DNA of 64,000 nucleotides from Phycomyces blakesleeanus NRRL 1555(-) (GCF_001638985.1 NW_017265165.1:100912-164911); one strand, 5' to 3'. Counted from the first letter of the stretch, positions 47,062-60,194 are shown. The notes: generated from the letters alone by a model not told the origin. Translations and numbers: made by a program.

Positions 47062-50000
47062 GACAAGTGAAGCTGTGTGGAAAATTATTTTGAAATTATT
47101 GTGGTATTTATTATGTTTTATTCTTATCTGGTTAGTTGAATATACCTCTTGTCTACAATTGAAAATATCCTTATCTTTATTTTTTATTTTTATTTTTGGT
47201 TCCCACTAATAGTTAAGAGATAAGATAGTATACACTTGTATGATTCCGCGATATGTGTTACGATCTTTATCAGGCAATAATATAGCTTAAAGTCACAATC
47301 GTATACCCAAATATGGTGATGTAATTTGATACAGCCAAGCGCTGAAAGATAAAAAAAATCACTTGAGATCAAAGGATACACAAGAAAGATGAATTGGGTG
47401 ACAATAAATCGAGGTGTTTTCAAGGTAGGTAAAGATATCGATAGATTATCCTACACCCACGAGCTAAAACCATTGTTATAACATTTATTGTTTACTTTCT
47501 TTTTATCATGCATTATTTATTAGACTGGAAAAGTCCCTATTTAATATCTCCTGTTGTTTCTCACTAATTTTACTTATTTAGACTTTGATAATTCAAAGAT
47601 TAAAACTATTAAGCTTTTATACCATCTCTTACTTTGAGCTATTTGTTACAGCCTTTATTTTTCTTTTTGCCCTTCATTCCACACCACACCTTTACTAATA
47701 AAAGGAATGTGGGGTAGTTTCATTTAAGCAAGTCACAACGGGATCGTATTCTGTCATGGATCTCCTGAAATCAACCCATCTCGTTCTTGTATCATGATGA
47801 TAAGCACCTTTTTCTTCAAATACATACTTCTTTTTGTTTCATCAAGAGGTATAGAATAGAATATAGTGTATTATAAGAATAATTCTATAACAACTTGAAT
47901 TATGTACATAAACATACCAAATTATGCCGACTCATTCAATACTGTTGCACTAAACATTAGCTGGGTCTACTTGCCCAGTTATTGATGTCTCTAGCTTTCT
48001 TTTGTCTTCCACATATGCAAATATTCCGCTCTATTATCTACTTCTAATCAATATGTAACATATGTAATCTGGAGTAACAATGTATGTGAAACTTTCCTTT
48101 AATGACTTTTTGATTTTGATCTTGACATTAGATTGACAGACGGAAAGGGAGAGAAACCACTCGATGGATTTTAGACATATATTTATTTGCCTATTCATTT
48201 ATTTCTGCACCAACTGGAAAGCACACTTGACTTGAAAGATCAAATAAAGAACTTCATATTCTTCGCACCAACATTCTTACCTTGCTACCTACTCTAATAA
48301 AACTTAATACGGTTCTGTATTTCGTTGTAATATTCAGAGGTTAATTACACAGGAGGATTACTTTCATCCTCACACCAATAGACTTTTTCTGATCTTTTGG
48401 TCAACAGAAATATTTATGTGCCTATCTGCAGTGCCAATTGCTTTCTATTCTATTTTATTTTAATTAATAAGCACCTTTAGGGTATTTCCTTCTGCTTTAT
48501 CGAAACTTGAAACCACAAACTCCTAGTTATTAAGCATCAAAAGGCTTACAGTCAATTGGTCGCATATATCTGCCTTTGTACGAAAATAATATATGCACTT
48601 ATGATATAGCTCGCGAGGCCTTTAATGATCTCTTCAAGGTTTATGTACAACTACGATGAGATAGGAATCTTAAACTTATCAATTTGATAGAGCTGATACG
48701 GAGTTAACCTTTTCAGTGTTAAGTGTCATCATTTATATTTTTCAATATTAATTCCATTAAATGGCTATCCCAAGAGTGATGGATCATTTCGACTCTTTGC
48801 TATATAGTGGACTTTTAAGCATTTATATTACCTCCCAACTTTTCTCCACTAATTGAGGTGTATTACCTGTATCTTTTATTGCACAATTGGGCTCTAGGTA
48901 ATTTTCTAGTAAAATATAATTGTATCTGTTTCATGATACACACACATCTAGTACTCGTATGCAACCACTGGCTCTATATACAAAAGTAACATAGATGGGG
49001 ATAATATTTTTTAGGGATATATGACTAGTAATACCCATTTCAAGCGAGAGAGAGAGAGAAAGACATACTTAGGGGTGTATTTTTTGCGTTTTAAACTATA
49101 ATAGCAAATAAATATATAAAAAAAAACTACTCTGATTTTTAATACGTCAGTAAGCATCTTTTAGAGAAAGACAGAAAGCTTGGCTCTATTTACAAGTCTT
49201 TATATTTATCAATTTCATCAAGATAACGTGCTTTTCCTTGAAATTACAACAGATAATATTTTATTGCGTAAAACTCTTTTATATACAATTAATTGAAAGT
49301 AGCGCAGTGAAGAAGTTTTGCTAACTTAAGCAAGATACCAATTCCGCTTATACAATATCAGCAATTAAGTCGAGAACTTTCAACCAACACAACTCTTTTA
49401 TGTAGTTGAAATTTTGGGGAGGTCAAATATAATCTCCCATTTGACACTGTTACAACAAAAACCTAGCATAATTTTGTATCTTGTTACGACATTACCGACA
49501 AGTGAGTAGAAGTTATATTAGAGTGTTTCAAGTATAAGACTGGAACTCTGGGTTAGCCAGCAGTCAATAAACATACGAATCTTCAGGGGATATCAATGGA
49601 AAAATTTAAAGGATATATTGGTTAGAGTGTTTCAAGTAATACCTTTTCTTTCTTTCTATTAATATTGGTCTAAGTCCAAGTACCAACATTCCCGAAGATT
49701 CATGGATTGTAGAAGATTGTTCTTTTTCTTAAAGAGAAATTGTGCTAAGTTTACCGCTTTTTTCTTTAGCTCTAAAAGACTCGACATGAATTGTAATATG
49801 TAAGACATGTGATTCCAAAAATGAGAAAGACATTGAAAATATAATTAGATTAGATTTGGAAAATGGCATATTTGTCAGACGACATCTTTGTTATTACCGT
49901 TTGGGTAATCGATTTTCTTTTATCCATAGAATGTAACACACTTTTCTTTCATTCATTACGGATGACGATAGTCAACCACAATCTATACAAGATTTCTCGG

Positions 50001-50440
50001 CAATTGCAGCAACATATATATGAATTATTTGTAGAGACTGTTCTTTGATATATATACTACTTTATCTCTAAAAATCAAGTGATTTTATTTTACTAGTATT
50101 GTAATAGCTAGCCAGTTTTGCACACAAGAGCTATATACCCTTATTATATTAAATTTTTAAGCACTACAATATACATGTACATATTAGACGGTCAAAAAAT
50201 ATTCGTTTAAAAACAAATCGATAAATAGTAAAATAAAATAAATTAAAAAAAAAAAACATTTGATTTTATTGATTTGTCTATATAAAAATTGTAGATCAAA
50301 AAGGTAACATAAGAATAGACAAAGATATTAGTGGGATGGTTATAGAAATTAGAATGAGAATTCACAGAATAATCTCAGACGTTTCCCTCATTTTAAAGGG
50401 TGTATGTGTGTGTGTGTGTTTTTTAGTAAATTTACAGCAA
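47062..50440. other. 3.4-kb intergenic region
   Basis: No gene assigned. A short protein-like stretch on the plus strand near 48555-48640 (RIYLPLYENNICTYDIARE) has no context. A TTAGAGTGTTTCAAGTA direct repeat occurs near 49517 and 49622. Confidence 0.5.
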
Positions 50441-51172
50441 TTATTGTTCTTCATCTAATATGACTCTCTCTGCCCATAATTCACCATCAAACAACTCGTT
50501 ATCTTCCGGAAATATCTCATCCAAGTACATTTGCTCTTCTGGATAACTTTCTACCATAATAGATTCCTGGCTCATCATCACAATCTCTGGTGCAGAAGAG
50601 GACATGGCAATGCTGGCTTCACCCGAGACTCTATTTTCAGCCGCTATTTCTAACACGGGAAGATCGTCTAGCAAATCATCAAAATCGAACATGCCACGCT
50701 TTTTGAGATCGTTGTAAGAACGGGATGCCTGAAGTTCTTTAATCTTGGGAGCAACTATTCGAGAGATCGCACCGGGTTGACTGTCAATAAGTCCCTTTGC
50801 CACTGGCCCAAGCGGGAGATTCTTATAATCCACGGCCTGCGCGATAATACCCCTGTGTGCCTTGGATTCCGAGATAAGTTCCGCCGCCGCTGCAGCTGCT
50901 GCTTTTGCTGGTACTGGTATTGGTGCCGATCCGAATTGGAAAGGTTCGTTTATATATACAAGACTCTTGAAGAAATCACCAAAGCTTCGTTTCTGGACAA
51001 TGTTTCGAAGATCATCATACAACTTTTCGCCAAAATTGGGGACTAGTAATGATGCGGGGTTTGCTGCGAAAGGAATATCATTGGATTTTATATATGCTTT
51101 ATTAAGGGTGTATGCGGCAGAGGTGTATTGAACAGCCACAATAAGGGCAAGAGAAACAAGGTAGAGACGCAT
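50441..51172 (-). CDS. Secreted protein of unknown function with dibasic (Kex2-like) sites
   Basis: 243 residues from the ATG at 51172; an upstream in-frame start at 51274 would bury the signal peptide, so it was not chosen. MRLYLVSLALIVAVQYTSAA is a clear signal peptide. KR at 61-62 is followed by SFGDFFKSL, and KKR at 157-159 by GMFDFDDLLDDLP, so the two sites precede similar D-F-x-x-x-L segments. An alanine run (about 91-97) and an acidic C-terminal third (EEQMYLDEIFPEDNE) follow. No known domain, no introns. It could be a proprotein cut by a kexin-type protease, or a cell-wall protein. Function not assigned. Confidence 0.65.
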   Translation of the reverse strand: MRLYLVSLALIVAVQYTSAAYTLNKAYIKSNDIPFAANPASLLVPNFGEKLYDDLRNIVQKRSFGDFFKSLVYINEPFQFGSAPIPVPAKAAAAAAAELISESKAHRGIIAQAVDYKNLPLGPVAKGLIDSQPGAISRIVAPKIKELQASRSYNDLKKRGMFDFDDLLDDLPVLEIAAENRVSGEASIAMSSSAPEIVMMSQESIMVESYPEEQMYLDEIFPEDNELFDGELWAERVILDEEQ

Positions 51173-51940
51173 AGCGACAATAGTAATTGAAATGAGCAAA
51201 GTCGAGCGGAAATAGTTAGACAACGTTGTATTTATATGTCTTCCTTTATTTCTGAATTCCGTCCTGGAAGGCATTGCATCTCAACAATTAATTATTTCAG
51301 CCTTTTTTTTTTGCCTGACTCTTTGACATCCAAATAAAGCCATTATTACATGCTTTACCTATAAGAAAGCATAATTTCAAGATTGACTGATTTTTATTCA
51401 CGCTTGTATACATACAATACTAAAACTATACAAATACAAATACATAACCATCTTTTACATAACACAAATATAATACAAACAAGCACATCTTATTCAGAGA
51501 TATGATGGTTATAAACATAATACTAAATGTTCGTTTGACTGACGTGTTTACAGCTGTAGAAAGCAAGTTTATTCGAGATTGAGATATTGGCTTGAATTCC
51601 TGATTTCACCTAGAAAATTTGACATCTCTTGGGAGTTATTGTACATTATAATAATCAATACATTTTTTTCTTTATTGAAAACATAAATCAATTAATCGAT
51701 CAATTAATTATTTGATTAATTTATTAATTAATAACAAAGCCAAATTTCTGCTTTTTGTGATTCTTTACTTGTAAACTTTATACAAATACTACACAATTGC
51801 TCTTCTCCACAAGAACCTCTTTAAGGCAGATTTTGACACACATGTGACGGTTATTCGGTGCCACATTCACCAAACCAGAAAAAAATAGGGTAGGCGCCAC
51901 TTGATCTTTTTGACTATTTTTCTCTTTCATAATTTCTTCT
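51173..51940. other. Divergent spacer between the secreted protein and the Sen15-like gene
   Basis: AT-rich. An ATTAAT-rich palindromic tract lies near 51690-51735. No gene seen. Confidence 0.5.
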
Positions 51941-52642
51941 ATGCTGGTATGATGGTCTTGTATAGAATTCGTGTTAAAAAAAACTTATGTATGTAGTGTG
52001 CTTAGTTAGATACATTTTCTACATTTGCAAATGTATATCCAAAGCAAACACCACTTCTTAAGCAAGTCTATTTTGATCTAGTTCTGGGTAAGTAATGTTA
52101 GCCAGAAAAGGAATTCACGTGCGTTTGGCTTATACTACCATTAGAAAAGACATGGAAGCAGGTCAAGATAGAGAAAGTAGACAGTCTAAGTCTATGTGCT
52201 ATAGTAGCGCATGAGCCAGGAACACCGGTAAAGGCACTATTGTAAATGTGTACTGTGTACTCATCACAGCCTTTAGTTGGATCAAAGACACATTATATTG
52301 CCAATTCACCAGGAGACCCAATTATCTGTGGCACGGTAAGAAGTAGATAAAATCATAATCATTATTAATATTAATATTAGTATTTCAATCAGACTAGCCA
52401 CGATTTTCGTTTCCATTACAGAAGCAGGATTATCAAATACACTTCAAGGCACCCCTCCAACGTAAATATACATATATATATATATTTGTATTATACACTA
52501 TCAACACTATTCATGCTCACCTTCTCACCATCTCTTCATCTGTATCTTTAGGCAAATAACGTTGGCCATAGTTTCTCCAGATTCCACCACCGTTTATTAT
52601 CATGTAGAAAAGGGGCTCGTGGGACCCAAAGACAAGATATGA
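51941..52642 (+). CDS. Probable tRNA-splicing endonuclease subunit Sen15-like, exon structure partly unresolved
   Basis: Protein-like blocks with good splice sites are: ATG CTG (51941-51946), 52006-52087 (LDTFSTFANVYPKQTPLLKQ, VYFDLVL), 52145 to about 52226 (EKTWKQVKIEKVDSLSLCAI), a block at about 52269-52336, 52393-52461 (LATIFVSITEAGLSNTLQGT) and 52552-52642 (QITLAIVSPDSTTVYYHVEK, GLVGPKDKI). The end matches Sen15-type proteins, where 'ITLAIVdpDSTvVYYkl.dGLV.P' closes a small subunit of the enzyme that removes tRNA introns. 'PLLKQVYFDLVL...W..V' fits its start. The middle block does not join in phase with both neighbours, so that junction is uncertain or the gene is damaged. It ends 56 bp from the next gene's 3' end. 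Confidence 0.45.
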
Positions 52643-52698
52643 GTTTTATCACAAGTTCTTTTTTTATTATTATTATTACTGCCAATAATAAATCCTAA

Positions 52699-53454
52699 TT
52701 AAAATACTCGGCCTGTTCGTCGTACTGTCTTTGTCCACGCCACACTGCTAACCATCACTATCACTGCATCCAACAATCCGATTTCTTGCAGTGCTTTAAA
52801 AGTATATTGTCTGGATTGAGCAGCATAAGCTCTCCCATGAGCCCACGCCTGCCCAGTAGAAACTAAAGCAAGTACCAACAGAGCCGAACGTTCCGAAGCC
52901 ACCTTTCTTTCTTTTAGTGCCAGACCAGCCAGCAAACCAAATGCGAGATGCATAACCCCAATCATACGAAATGCATCTGTCGCAAGGGTTTTAGATGGCT
53001 CTACAATGGTTCTAAATGTAACCAGGTAGCGCTTTGAAGTCTTGGTTGGGCTTCCGATCAATACGCGAGCAGCCGCAAGATGGTAGATTAAGTTGATGAG
53101 CAATGGAAGATTGTTGTCTCGGAATATAAAGTCTACAATAGCACTGAGAACAGTGCGCCAAGTAGGCCAGGCAGAAGACGGCGCGGTTGGGATTGGAAGA
53201 GGTGCTGCTACAGGAGCAGGAGGTAATGACTCAAGAGACACTGACCCATCCATAGCAGCAAGTTGCTCAAGGCGTGCGGTGTTTATGGTATACTGACTGA
53301 CTGGTAGAACCGAAAGAGGTGATGTTGGCTGTGACGGAGGGGAATAGCTCTGTTGAAAGCTTGAGTGATTACTGTGAATTACACTATCGTCAATGTCCAG
53401 CTCGGATTGCTGAGACACCAAGGATGCAGTAGACATGTCAAGTGTATCAGACAT
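52699..53454 (-). CDS. Unrecognised protein with four predicted membrane segments
   Basis: 251 residues, intronless. The first 100 residues are polar and Ser/Pro/Gln-rich with no structure apparent. Hydrophobic segments then occur at about 118-136 (LPLLINLIYHLAAARVLIG), 162-181 (MIGVMHLAFGLLAGLAL), 187-205 (SALLVLALVSTGQAWAHG) and 222-240 (LLDAVIVMVSSVAW). It ends KTVRRTGRVF. Loops carry many basic residues. No family recognised with certainty; a sterol-pathway scaffold such as Erg28 was considered, but its motifs were not seen. Likely an integral membrane protein of an internal membrane. Confidence 0.65.
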   Translation of the reverse strand: MSDTLDMSTASLVSQQSELDIDDSVIHSNHSSFQQSYSPPSQPTSPLSVLPVSQYTINTARLEQLAAMDGSVSLESLPPAPVAAPLPIPTAPSSAWPTWRTVLSAIVDFIFRDNNLPLLINLIYHLAAARVLIGSPTKTSKRYLVTFRTIVEPSKTLATDAFRMIGVMHLAFGLLAGLALKERKVASERSALLVLALVSTGQAWAHGRAYAAQSRQYTFKALQEIGLLDAVIVMVSSVAWTKTVRRTGRVF

Positions 53455-53970
53455 GGTAGAAACAAGATGAGCGCGGATATAAGAAAATCACATGAAAAAT
53501 AGTAGTTAAAGTAATCCTATTATTATTATTTGGTTAGTAAAAATAAAATAAAATAAATAAGTCAAGATTCTCACCTTAAAGGTTTCACGACGCAAGCTTT
53601 TTTTAATATTTTATTTTATTTTCTTATTATAATATCTGTAGTGTTTAGGAGTCAATATTTGCTGGCTTGAAAAAAAAAATAGAGAACTTAATAAAAACTT
53701 GCAAATATTTTTGATAGTTTAAGGACAAGTTTCGAGTGGTGTTTTAGCTAAACAGTTCTTTTAAAAAAAAATTCAATTTTAATTTCTCTCATTTCTTTTC
53801 TAGTATAATTCAAAAATGAAGGCACCTTTACAATATTCCACATTTTTAATACTGTTTTTTTAGCACATTTATATATCTACAGTAGACATAAAGAAATCCT
53901 CTCTTACTACCACCCAGTACAAAAAGAAATCCACTGAATTATCCAAGAAATGTAATGGTTTACCATAAAT
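53455..53970. other. Intergenic
   Basis: 5' flank of the membrane-protein gene. No gene seen. Confidence 0.5.
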
Positions 53971-54946
53971 CTATCCTGGGACCCTGTCTAAACTTTCCAA
54001 AAGATAGCTGGAAACATAAAGACAAGTGTTTTTAACGTACAAAATCTGTCGATCAAGATGACATGAAATCTGTGTTTGTAGAGTAAATGTCCTATTCCTA
54101 CACTCTTGATTAAATTCGTGGTATCTATTGTGAAATACAGACCAGTTTCTCATGACCAAGACAAAATCTGAAACAAGATTGAGGTGTAGATTTTCTGTTA
54201 GGCTTTTGTTGGTTTGGAATTGCTTTATGTTAGAATAGGTGTATAGCTTGCAGAATAAATGATTATAGCCAGTTTGACTTGTGATATCTGCATAAAAGAA
54301 ACTGAGGATGAATTCACTTTCTGATCTGATTAAAAAATGAAAGGAAAAGTCTTTGAGAGGGCTTGTTCAACAGCAAGAACATCAAGTTGTTTGATTTTAA
54401 TATTTTCTTAACAAAAAGATAGTTCTACAAAACTTAAGAATCTTGAGTTTTTCTTCTTCTTTACGTTACCTGATTGTGTATAGGTAGCGTCTTGGTCTGG
54501 TCACAGTAGAGTCCTTATCCGTACAGTATAACAGAAATTTTCTTCCAAGGTCAAAAACATTGTAATGACCAGGAATTATTTCATGTTCTTCTAATAAAAA
54601 AAATTATGGATATAGACACTCCTCTTCGAGCCAATAATATTAACCCTTTTAAAGTGGGCTCTTGGGAAGTGTTGATAATCTAACCTGAGATGAATGTACT
54701 AGCATTATTTGCTTGAATTGTTTCTCTGAGTCTCATTGTTCTGGATAGGTCATCAATGCAGTTATGACATATGGGAACACATTTCTGTCTACTGCTAAAG
54801 AAGCCATGGATCGCATGACAAGTACAAAAGAATAGCATACTTGGTATAAAATCAGATGATAGATTGGGGTATCGATAGCTAACGATGACTCCAAATAAAG
54901 AAGATCTATTAAGGTGTTTCACCAGTTTTAAAGGTTTGAAAATCAA
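53971..54946 (-). CDS. Unrecognised cysteine-containing protein gene, at least three exons
   Basis: Three protein-like blocks join by canonical introns in matching phase: exon from at most 54946 down to 54685, 54470-54590, and 53971-54325 (stop at 53971). The first block has a cysteine cluster, FFCTCHAIHGFF then CVPICHNCIDDLSRT, spaced like a zinc-binding site. The second reads EEHEIIPGHYNVFDLGRKFL, LYCTDKDSTVTRP, and the third contains SEFILSFFYADITSQTGYNH and LVMRNWSVFHNRYHEFNQE. About 245 residues are visible. The 5' end is not resolved: the frame stays open a little above 54946 and then meets a stop. I do not recognise any family. Introns of 144 and 94 nt with GTAACG and GTTAGA donors support a real gene. 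Confidence 0.5.
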
Positions 54947-57900
54947 GAATTCTATGGTTTAATCATTAACCAATAATAATCAATATATATAAAAAAGCTG
55001 GTCGGCACCCTTGTATTTCCTTTCGCTTTTATATGTATATTCATAGAAGAAGAAGAAGAAAGCTGATAAATATATAATCTGAGTATATAAGAACTCAAGC
55101 TTGAATTAGATGCTTATATATTGGAATCATCAAGTTTTTAGATGGACAATACCCAATACTTTTGCAAATTAAGCTACCACACGTTTCTTAATATTCAAAC
55201 CTATAAAATTAGTGAATCACCCAACACTAACTCTTGACATAATTGATTTGTACACTATAATTACTTACCAAGGTTGTGGCAAAGTTATGTTAATGATACA
55301 AGAAATATTCATAAAATTGAAAGAAGAAGAAAAGCAATCGCTTGTGAAATTTTTCTCTTCTGTATTATTGGTATAAAAAGCCTTTATTCCCTAACTTTAT
55401 TTACCTATCAATATTATTGTCATATAGAACAGGGCTCTCTCTCTCTCTTTTGCGAGATATCTTAGTTTTTTTTTACTGGCAAGTCCTTTAAATAATAATT
55501 TTATCTCACCTATATTTTTAGACGTTTTGTCTAATTATGTTCATAGATTCGCTTGTGTATGACACTATATTTGCCAGTATGTGAAAGATAGTAATAATAT
55601 GGGCTATTAGTGAAAACATATTAACTTCAATTGTATTTATTCCTTATCAATGGATACCATTATATAGAACACAGTAAATTTATACATTTATTTAGTACCC
55701 ACTACAAAATGGTATAGTAATCTAAGCTGTTAAACACACCTTAAGTATAGTATAGTATAATATATATTATGAAGCCTGCTTTTGTAAAAAAAAATGTGGC
55801 TGAAAAGAACAAGAAGAAAATTCGGGCCATAGTTATTTAGTAAACATGGCCCAAATTCTAGTTTCAATTTTAAAGTAGTGCTGTTACGGGAGTACTGTAC
55901 GCTCGAGTAACCAACCATTCCTTACTCCATACTTTTGGTCTTTAGAAATTACAGTTTGACTTGTTTTGTAATCATTATTGCCATTAAGCCATAAATCAGG
56001 TTTAATAGTGAGCGTATAAAAATATATTCTATTATTAATGGCAGAGTATCTTATCATGAGCATTCTCACGGTCTCATGAATAGTATTCATGTTCATGTTT
56101 GCTCTTTTAAGAAGGTCTATTATTCTACGCAGCAAGTTTTTTTTTGGTAGCTTTCTTTAATGGACAGCTTGAGTAACTCTTGTTTATTTTAGGGAGTGAA
56201 GCGGGGAGTCTAGAAAGCAAGAAAGCAAGGGGGAGACTCCTACAGCTATTTAATCCTAGATGTTACTAGCCCACATGTGCTTGTAATTTAGAAGAAGATG
56301 TCAAATACACCATTGCGTCTACTTTATATATATTAATTTTATTTCAAAATAAATACAAAAAATTCATGGCAAACTTTGTGGAATTTGACTTTGTGAGAGG
56401 TACCATCAAAAAGACCTTTTTTTTATTTTATTTTATTAAAGTTTTTGTTTAAACGAAACCCGTGCTGTTGCGAACACAGATACAATATTCTCTGTAACCT
56501 GCCAATTCTTAAGGATATCCTTGCTTCCTTTTCACATAAAGAGAAGTGAAAAAATTGTATTATATTTATACACATCTTGTATCTCTTGTATCTCTATCTC
56601 TTATATCTCTTAATGATCTGCGTATTATAAAACTTTCTTATTTTATTTTACTTTATTATATTTTAAGAAACAGATTTTTTTTCTTTGACTACACAACGGT
56701 GGGACTATGGGTTTGTAACACATACAAAGTTTTTTTTTTTTTTTGGTTTTGTGACATTTTACTCTATTAGAGCTCCTACATTTTCTTTGTAATGGCTGAT
56801 GTACCATACATTGTCTGGTTAATGTGGTTTTGGTTTTTCAATCTTGTTTTTTTTATTGTTCATTATTACTAATAATTCATCCCATTATATATGATATATG
56901 TTAATAATATAAAGCTATATCACATATAACATTTCTTTGTTCCTTTCATATATAAAGATATATATATATATATATATATTAGATAAGTACCTTTCTTGGT
57001 TTTCAGATTATGTGTACAACAAAGGCCTTAATGAATAGCCGAAGCAATTATCGACCTGAAAATATGGGGGGAGGAAAATATTCTATTATAGCCATGACTA
57101 CGACTATTGCTATGGCTACGGCTACGGCTACGGTTATTGCTATGACTACAGGTATTTTCTGCTATTAATAATATTCTAGCCAGCATTATTATCATTATTA
57201 TCATTATTATCCATTCGGTACATAGACTTTTATTGTTTTGAGTATTTACGATACACTATATATTCTTATCATTATTCTGGGAATGCCCTAATTATCACTG
57301 CTGCTCTGAATTGTATTGCTTCTCAATTCACAAAACACTAAATAGACTAGAATAAGACCGAGACTTTCCAATTCTGAGTACAGCCTTTGTCGCACGGATC
57401 TTGAGATATAAAAAAATAAATATAAATAAAAGTGCAGGCATTTGAAATCTAGGTATATCAGTTATGATTGAACAAATCAACCAAAGAATAAATAAAACCG
57501 GATCAAATTTAGCTTAAAGACAATAAATATTAGCAAAAATAAAATCAGGGTAACATAACATCGGATTCTCAACGGTCGCTTCTATGTATATGTACATATG
57601 TGTACATATTAATCAAAGAACATTATTTTCTTATTATCTTCTTTAAATATTGAGCAAATCTAAGAAACAGTTTCGGAATAGATTGGTATACATATAGTGC
57701 AATCAATTGTAACATATTCCGTTATCAAAAGCATAAATGCTGTATTAAATCTTTATTTGATTATTTAACGTGTACTGCTATAAAATAGACTAAATTCTTC
57801 TCGAGCTCCATGGACTACGGTTAATAGAGAATAATTACATAATACACCCTAAATTATATAAAAATGATAATAATTCGTTATTCTTATCCCTTCTTTTTTT

Positions 57901-60194
57901 TCTGCCATAATATAGTACTGTATAAACTATCTACGGTTTAATATATGCTTTTATGCTCCAATTCATTTATTATTTATTTTGTTTATTATTATTTGTCAAC
58001 CCTGTAACCATGGAGATATATATATATATAAAAGATAGATTTGATTTCCCGGCATGAATCTAAATATGTTAACAGCTTTTCCCAAAATTATATTTTAGTT
58101 ACTTTAAATGGCAATGTATTGCAAACCTGACAAAACGTGGGTTTTTTCCATGTACCATTGGCACATCAAACGTTCTTTTTTTTATTTTATTTTTGTTTTG
58201 CAGGTAACATTTATATTCTATTATCTCTAATTAAAAAAAAAAGAAAAAACCTACAAAAAATTCAAAGCAGGTATTCAAATACTCTATATACAAGTCGATA
58301 GATATGTGTAAACGAATATGATGGGTTTAATTCAGCATCTAAAAATACTAGTCTACTCTTTGGTTATTTATTTTTTATTGGATGCTATGAGTGTAGATTT
58401 CTGGTTTAAATAGGCGCGTAAATTATCTTGTGAAAGATCTGTTAATTTGCACAGTAAACTTTGGATCCTATTGAACCAACATGTACATTTAGAGTATTCG
58501 CTTATCGTAGCAAGAATAAGTTACAAAAGAAAATTTTCAGCAAGATATATAAAGTGTGTTATGGTCCCTAGAAGTCATTTACTTTCCTCTTTTCTTCTTC
58601 TTCTTTAATGGAAATAAGTATTACAGTATGTTGAAAATAAAGGAATAGCTTGATTTGTGTCGGTTGTGTAGCGCAAAATTGAATTCATCTCATCTCTTGG
58701 CTTACTTACACCAGCTTGATAACGAGTAAACATGAGATAATGTAGGATGCGTAGTCGTTTTTCTTATTCTTCTGCCTTTATCTAAATAAAGAGATTATAA
58801 CTTATTAACGAAAAGCAATAATACGTTGTATCATTTAGATAGCAATATAGTAAAGATAATAATTATAAATTTACTGTCACTTGAGCTGTACTAGTGTAAC
58901 AGATATTTAGTTAGGTGGCTATATACTACAAGTAAGCCAATTGACCGTAGACTCGCGTTTCTACTTGACTATCTTACCTGGCAAATGATCCGTTTATAGA
59001 GTCTCGGTCGCTGACTTAGTGTGCCCGAAAAAAAAAAGACTAAACATGTGCTGAATGTCCTTTTTCAAGTGCATATTGCTCACGCTGAGCAATATATTTT
59101 AGATAGGTGTCACAATAGATGTCTCAATGGCTTGTAGTCTCTACGAGTTAATAGTGATGTAGTATTCAAAGGGTTCAATCAAGGTATCATTAGTAAGAAT
59201 CATGGGTGCTAAAGACATTGGAAAACATTATGTTTTTTTTGGGTTGTTCCCCGCTTTATTGTACGGTTCTATATCTTTGAATTTTTTTTAAAAAAAAAAA
59301 ATTCAAAAAACTTACACTTCACACTCAATTGAGTTCAATGGGACCTATTGACACTTGGTCAAAACGTAGATACGAATGAGGCGCTCTTTACACGTCTCTT
59401 TCTCTCTTTTTGGCCTTTATGCGAAACACAGCGAATCAAACTCGTGCCCTGTAGAACAATGAAATGGAATTAGGCGGAGATTTAGTCATCCAACCGATAC
59501 CACAGACGTTTGAATGCTCTCTGAGTGGTCAATGTTCCTTCTATGTTTTCGGAATAGCTTTAGCCAAACTTCTGAATCATTAAGACAAAAATAAGTACAG
59601 ACATGATACAAGATAGCTAGCCACAACAAAGAATCATATTTGCACTCACTCACGCACGTCCACACACACACACACACACACACACATAGACACATAGACA
59701 CATAGACACAGACACACAGACACACAGACACACGGTTGTAATAAAGAAAATACCAATTTATTTCTTTGTTTCTTTATTTGGTTGTTGCCATTTCTTCTAT
59801 ATGAAGACTTGGTGGTTAGAAATAGCCAACATACAGGAAAGTTGTTTGGCAATAAACTTTTGGAATTCGACACCCCCAAAAAAAAATCCTTCAAGTTTAC
59901 TAAAAAAGCTTCCAAATCAATGTTACACACCAAGTGTTCTGTATACGTTATTTATTTGGTTTTCATAAGATAATGCAATGTATTTTAAAAAAATATGCTC
60001 CGTCTCGTTTTGTATCTATGTGCTCATGAGGATATGGAAAAATGGGGTAAAGATGGAATGAGATTCGAATAAGGAGGTTTGGGTTCTCGTGGGTGGGTGG
60101 TGGTGGGGGAGAGGGGGTGATAATAATATTGAATAATGGAAAGGATGTTGATGACGAGGAAATTTTTTTTCTGGAGAACAGTACTTCTTGACTT
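54947..60194. other. 5.2-kb AT-rich gene-poor region
   Basis: No gene assigned. Contents include a hairpin at 55819-55857 (AATTCGGGCCAT / ATGGCCCAAATT), a GGCTAC repeat near 57110-57140, a perfect 8-bp-arm hairpin at 59075-59093, an A/T palindrome near 59279-59305, and an (AC)n / CACAGACA array at 59659-59733. An open minus-strand frame at 55884-56135 looks mildly protein-like but stands alone. Confidence 0.5.
59659..59733. repeat. (AC)n microsatellite grading into ACATAG/ACAGACAC repeats
   Basis: CA dinucleotides followed by CACATAGA and CACAGACA units, giving open cysteine/val-rich frames on the minus strand that are not genes. Confidence 0.85.

Noticed and set aside
48555..48640. Short protein-like stretch (RIYLPLYENNICTYDIARE)
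   Set aside because: Isolated, no adjoining exons that keep frame.
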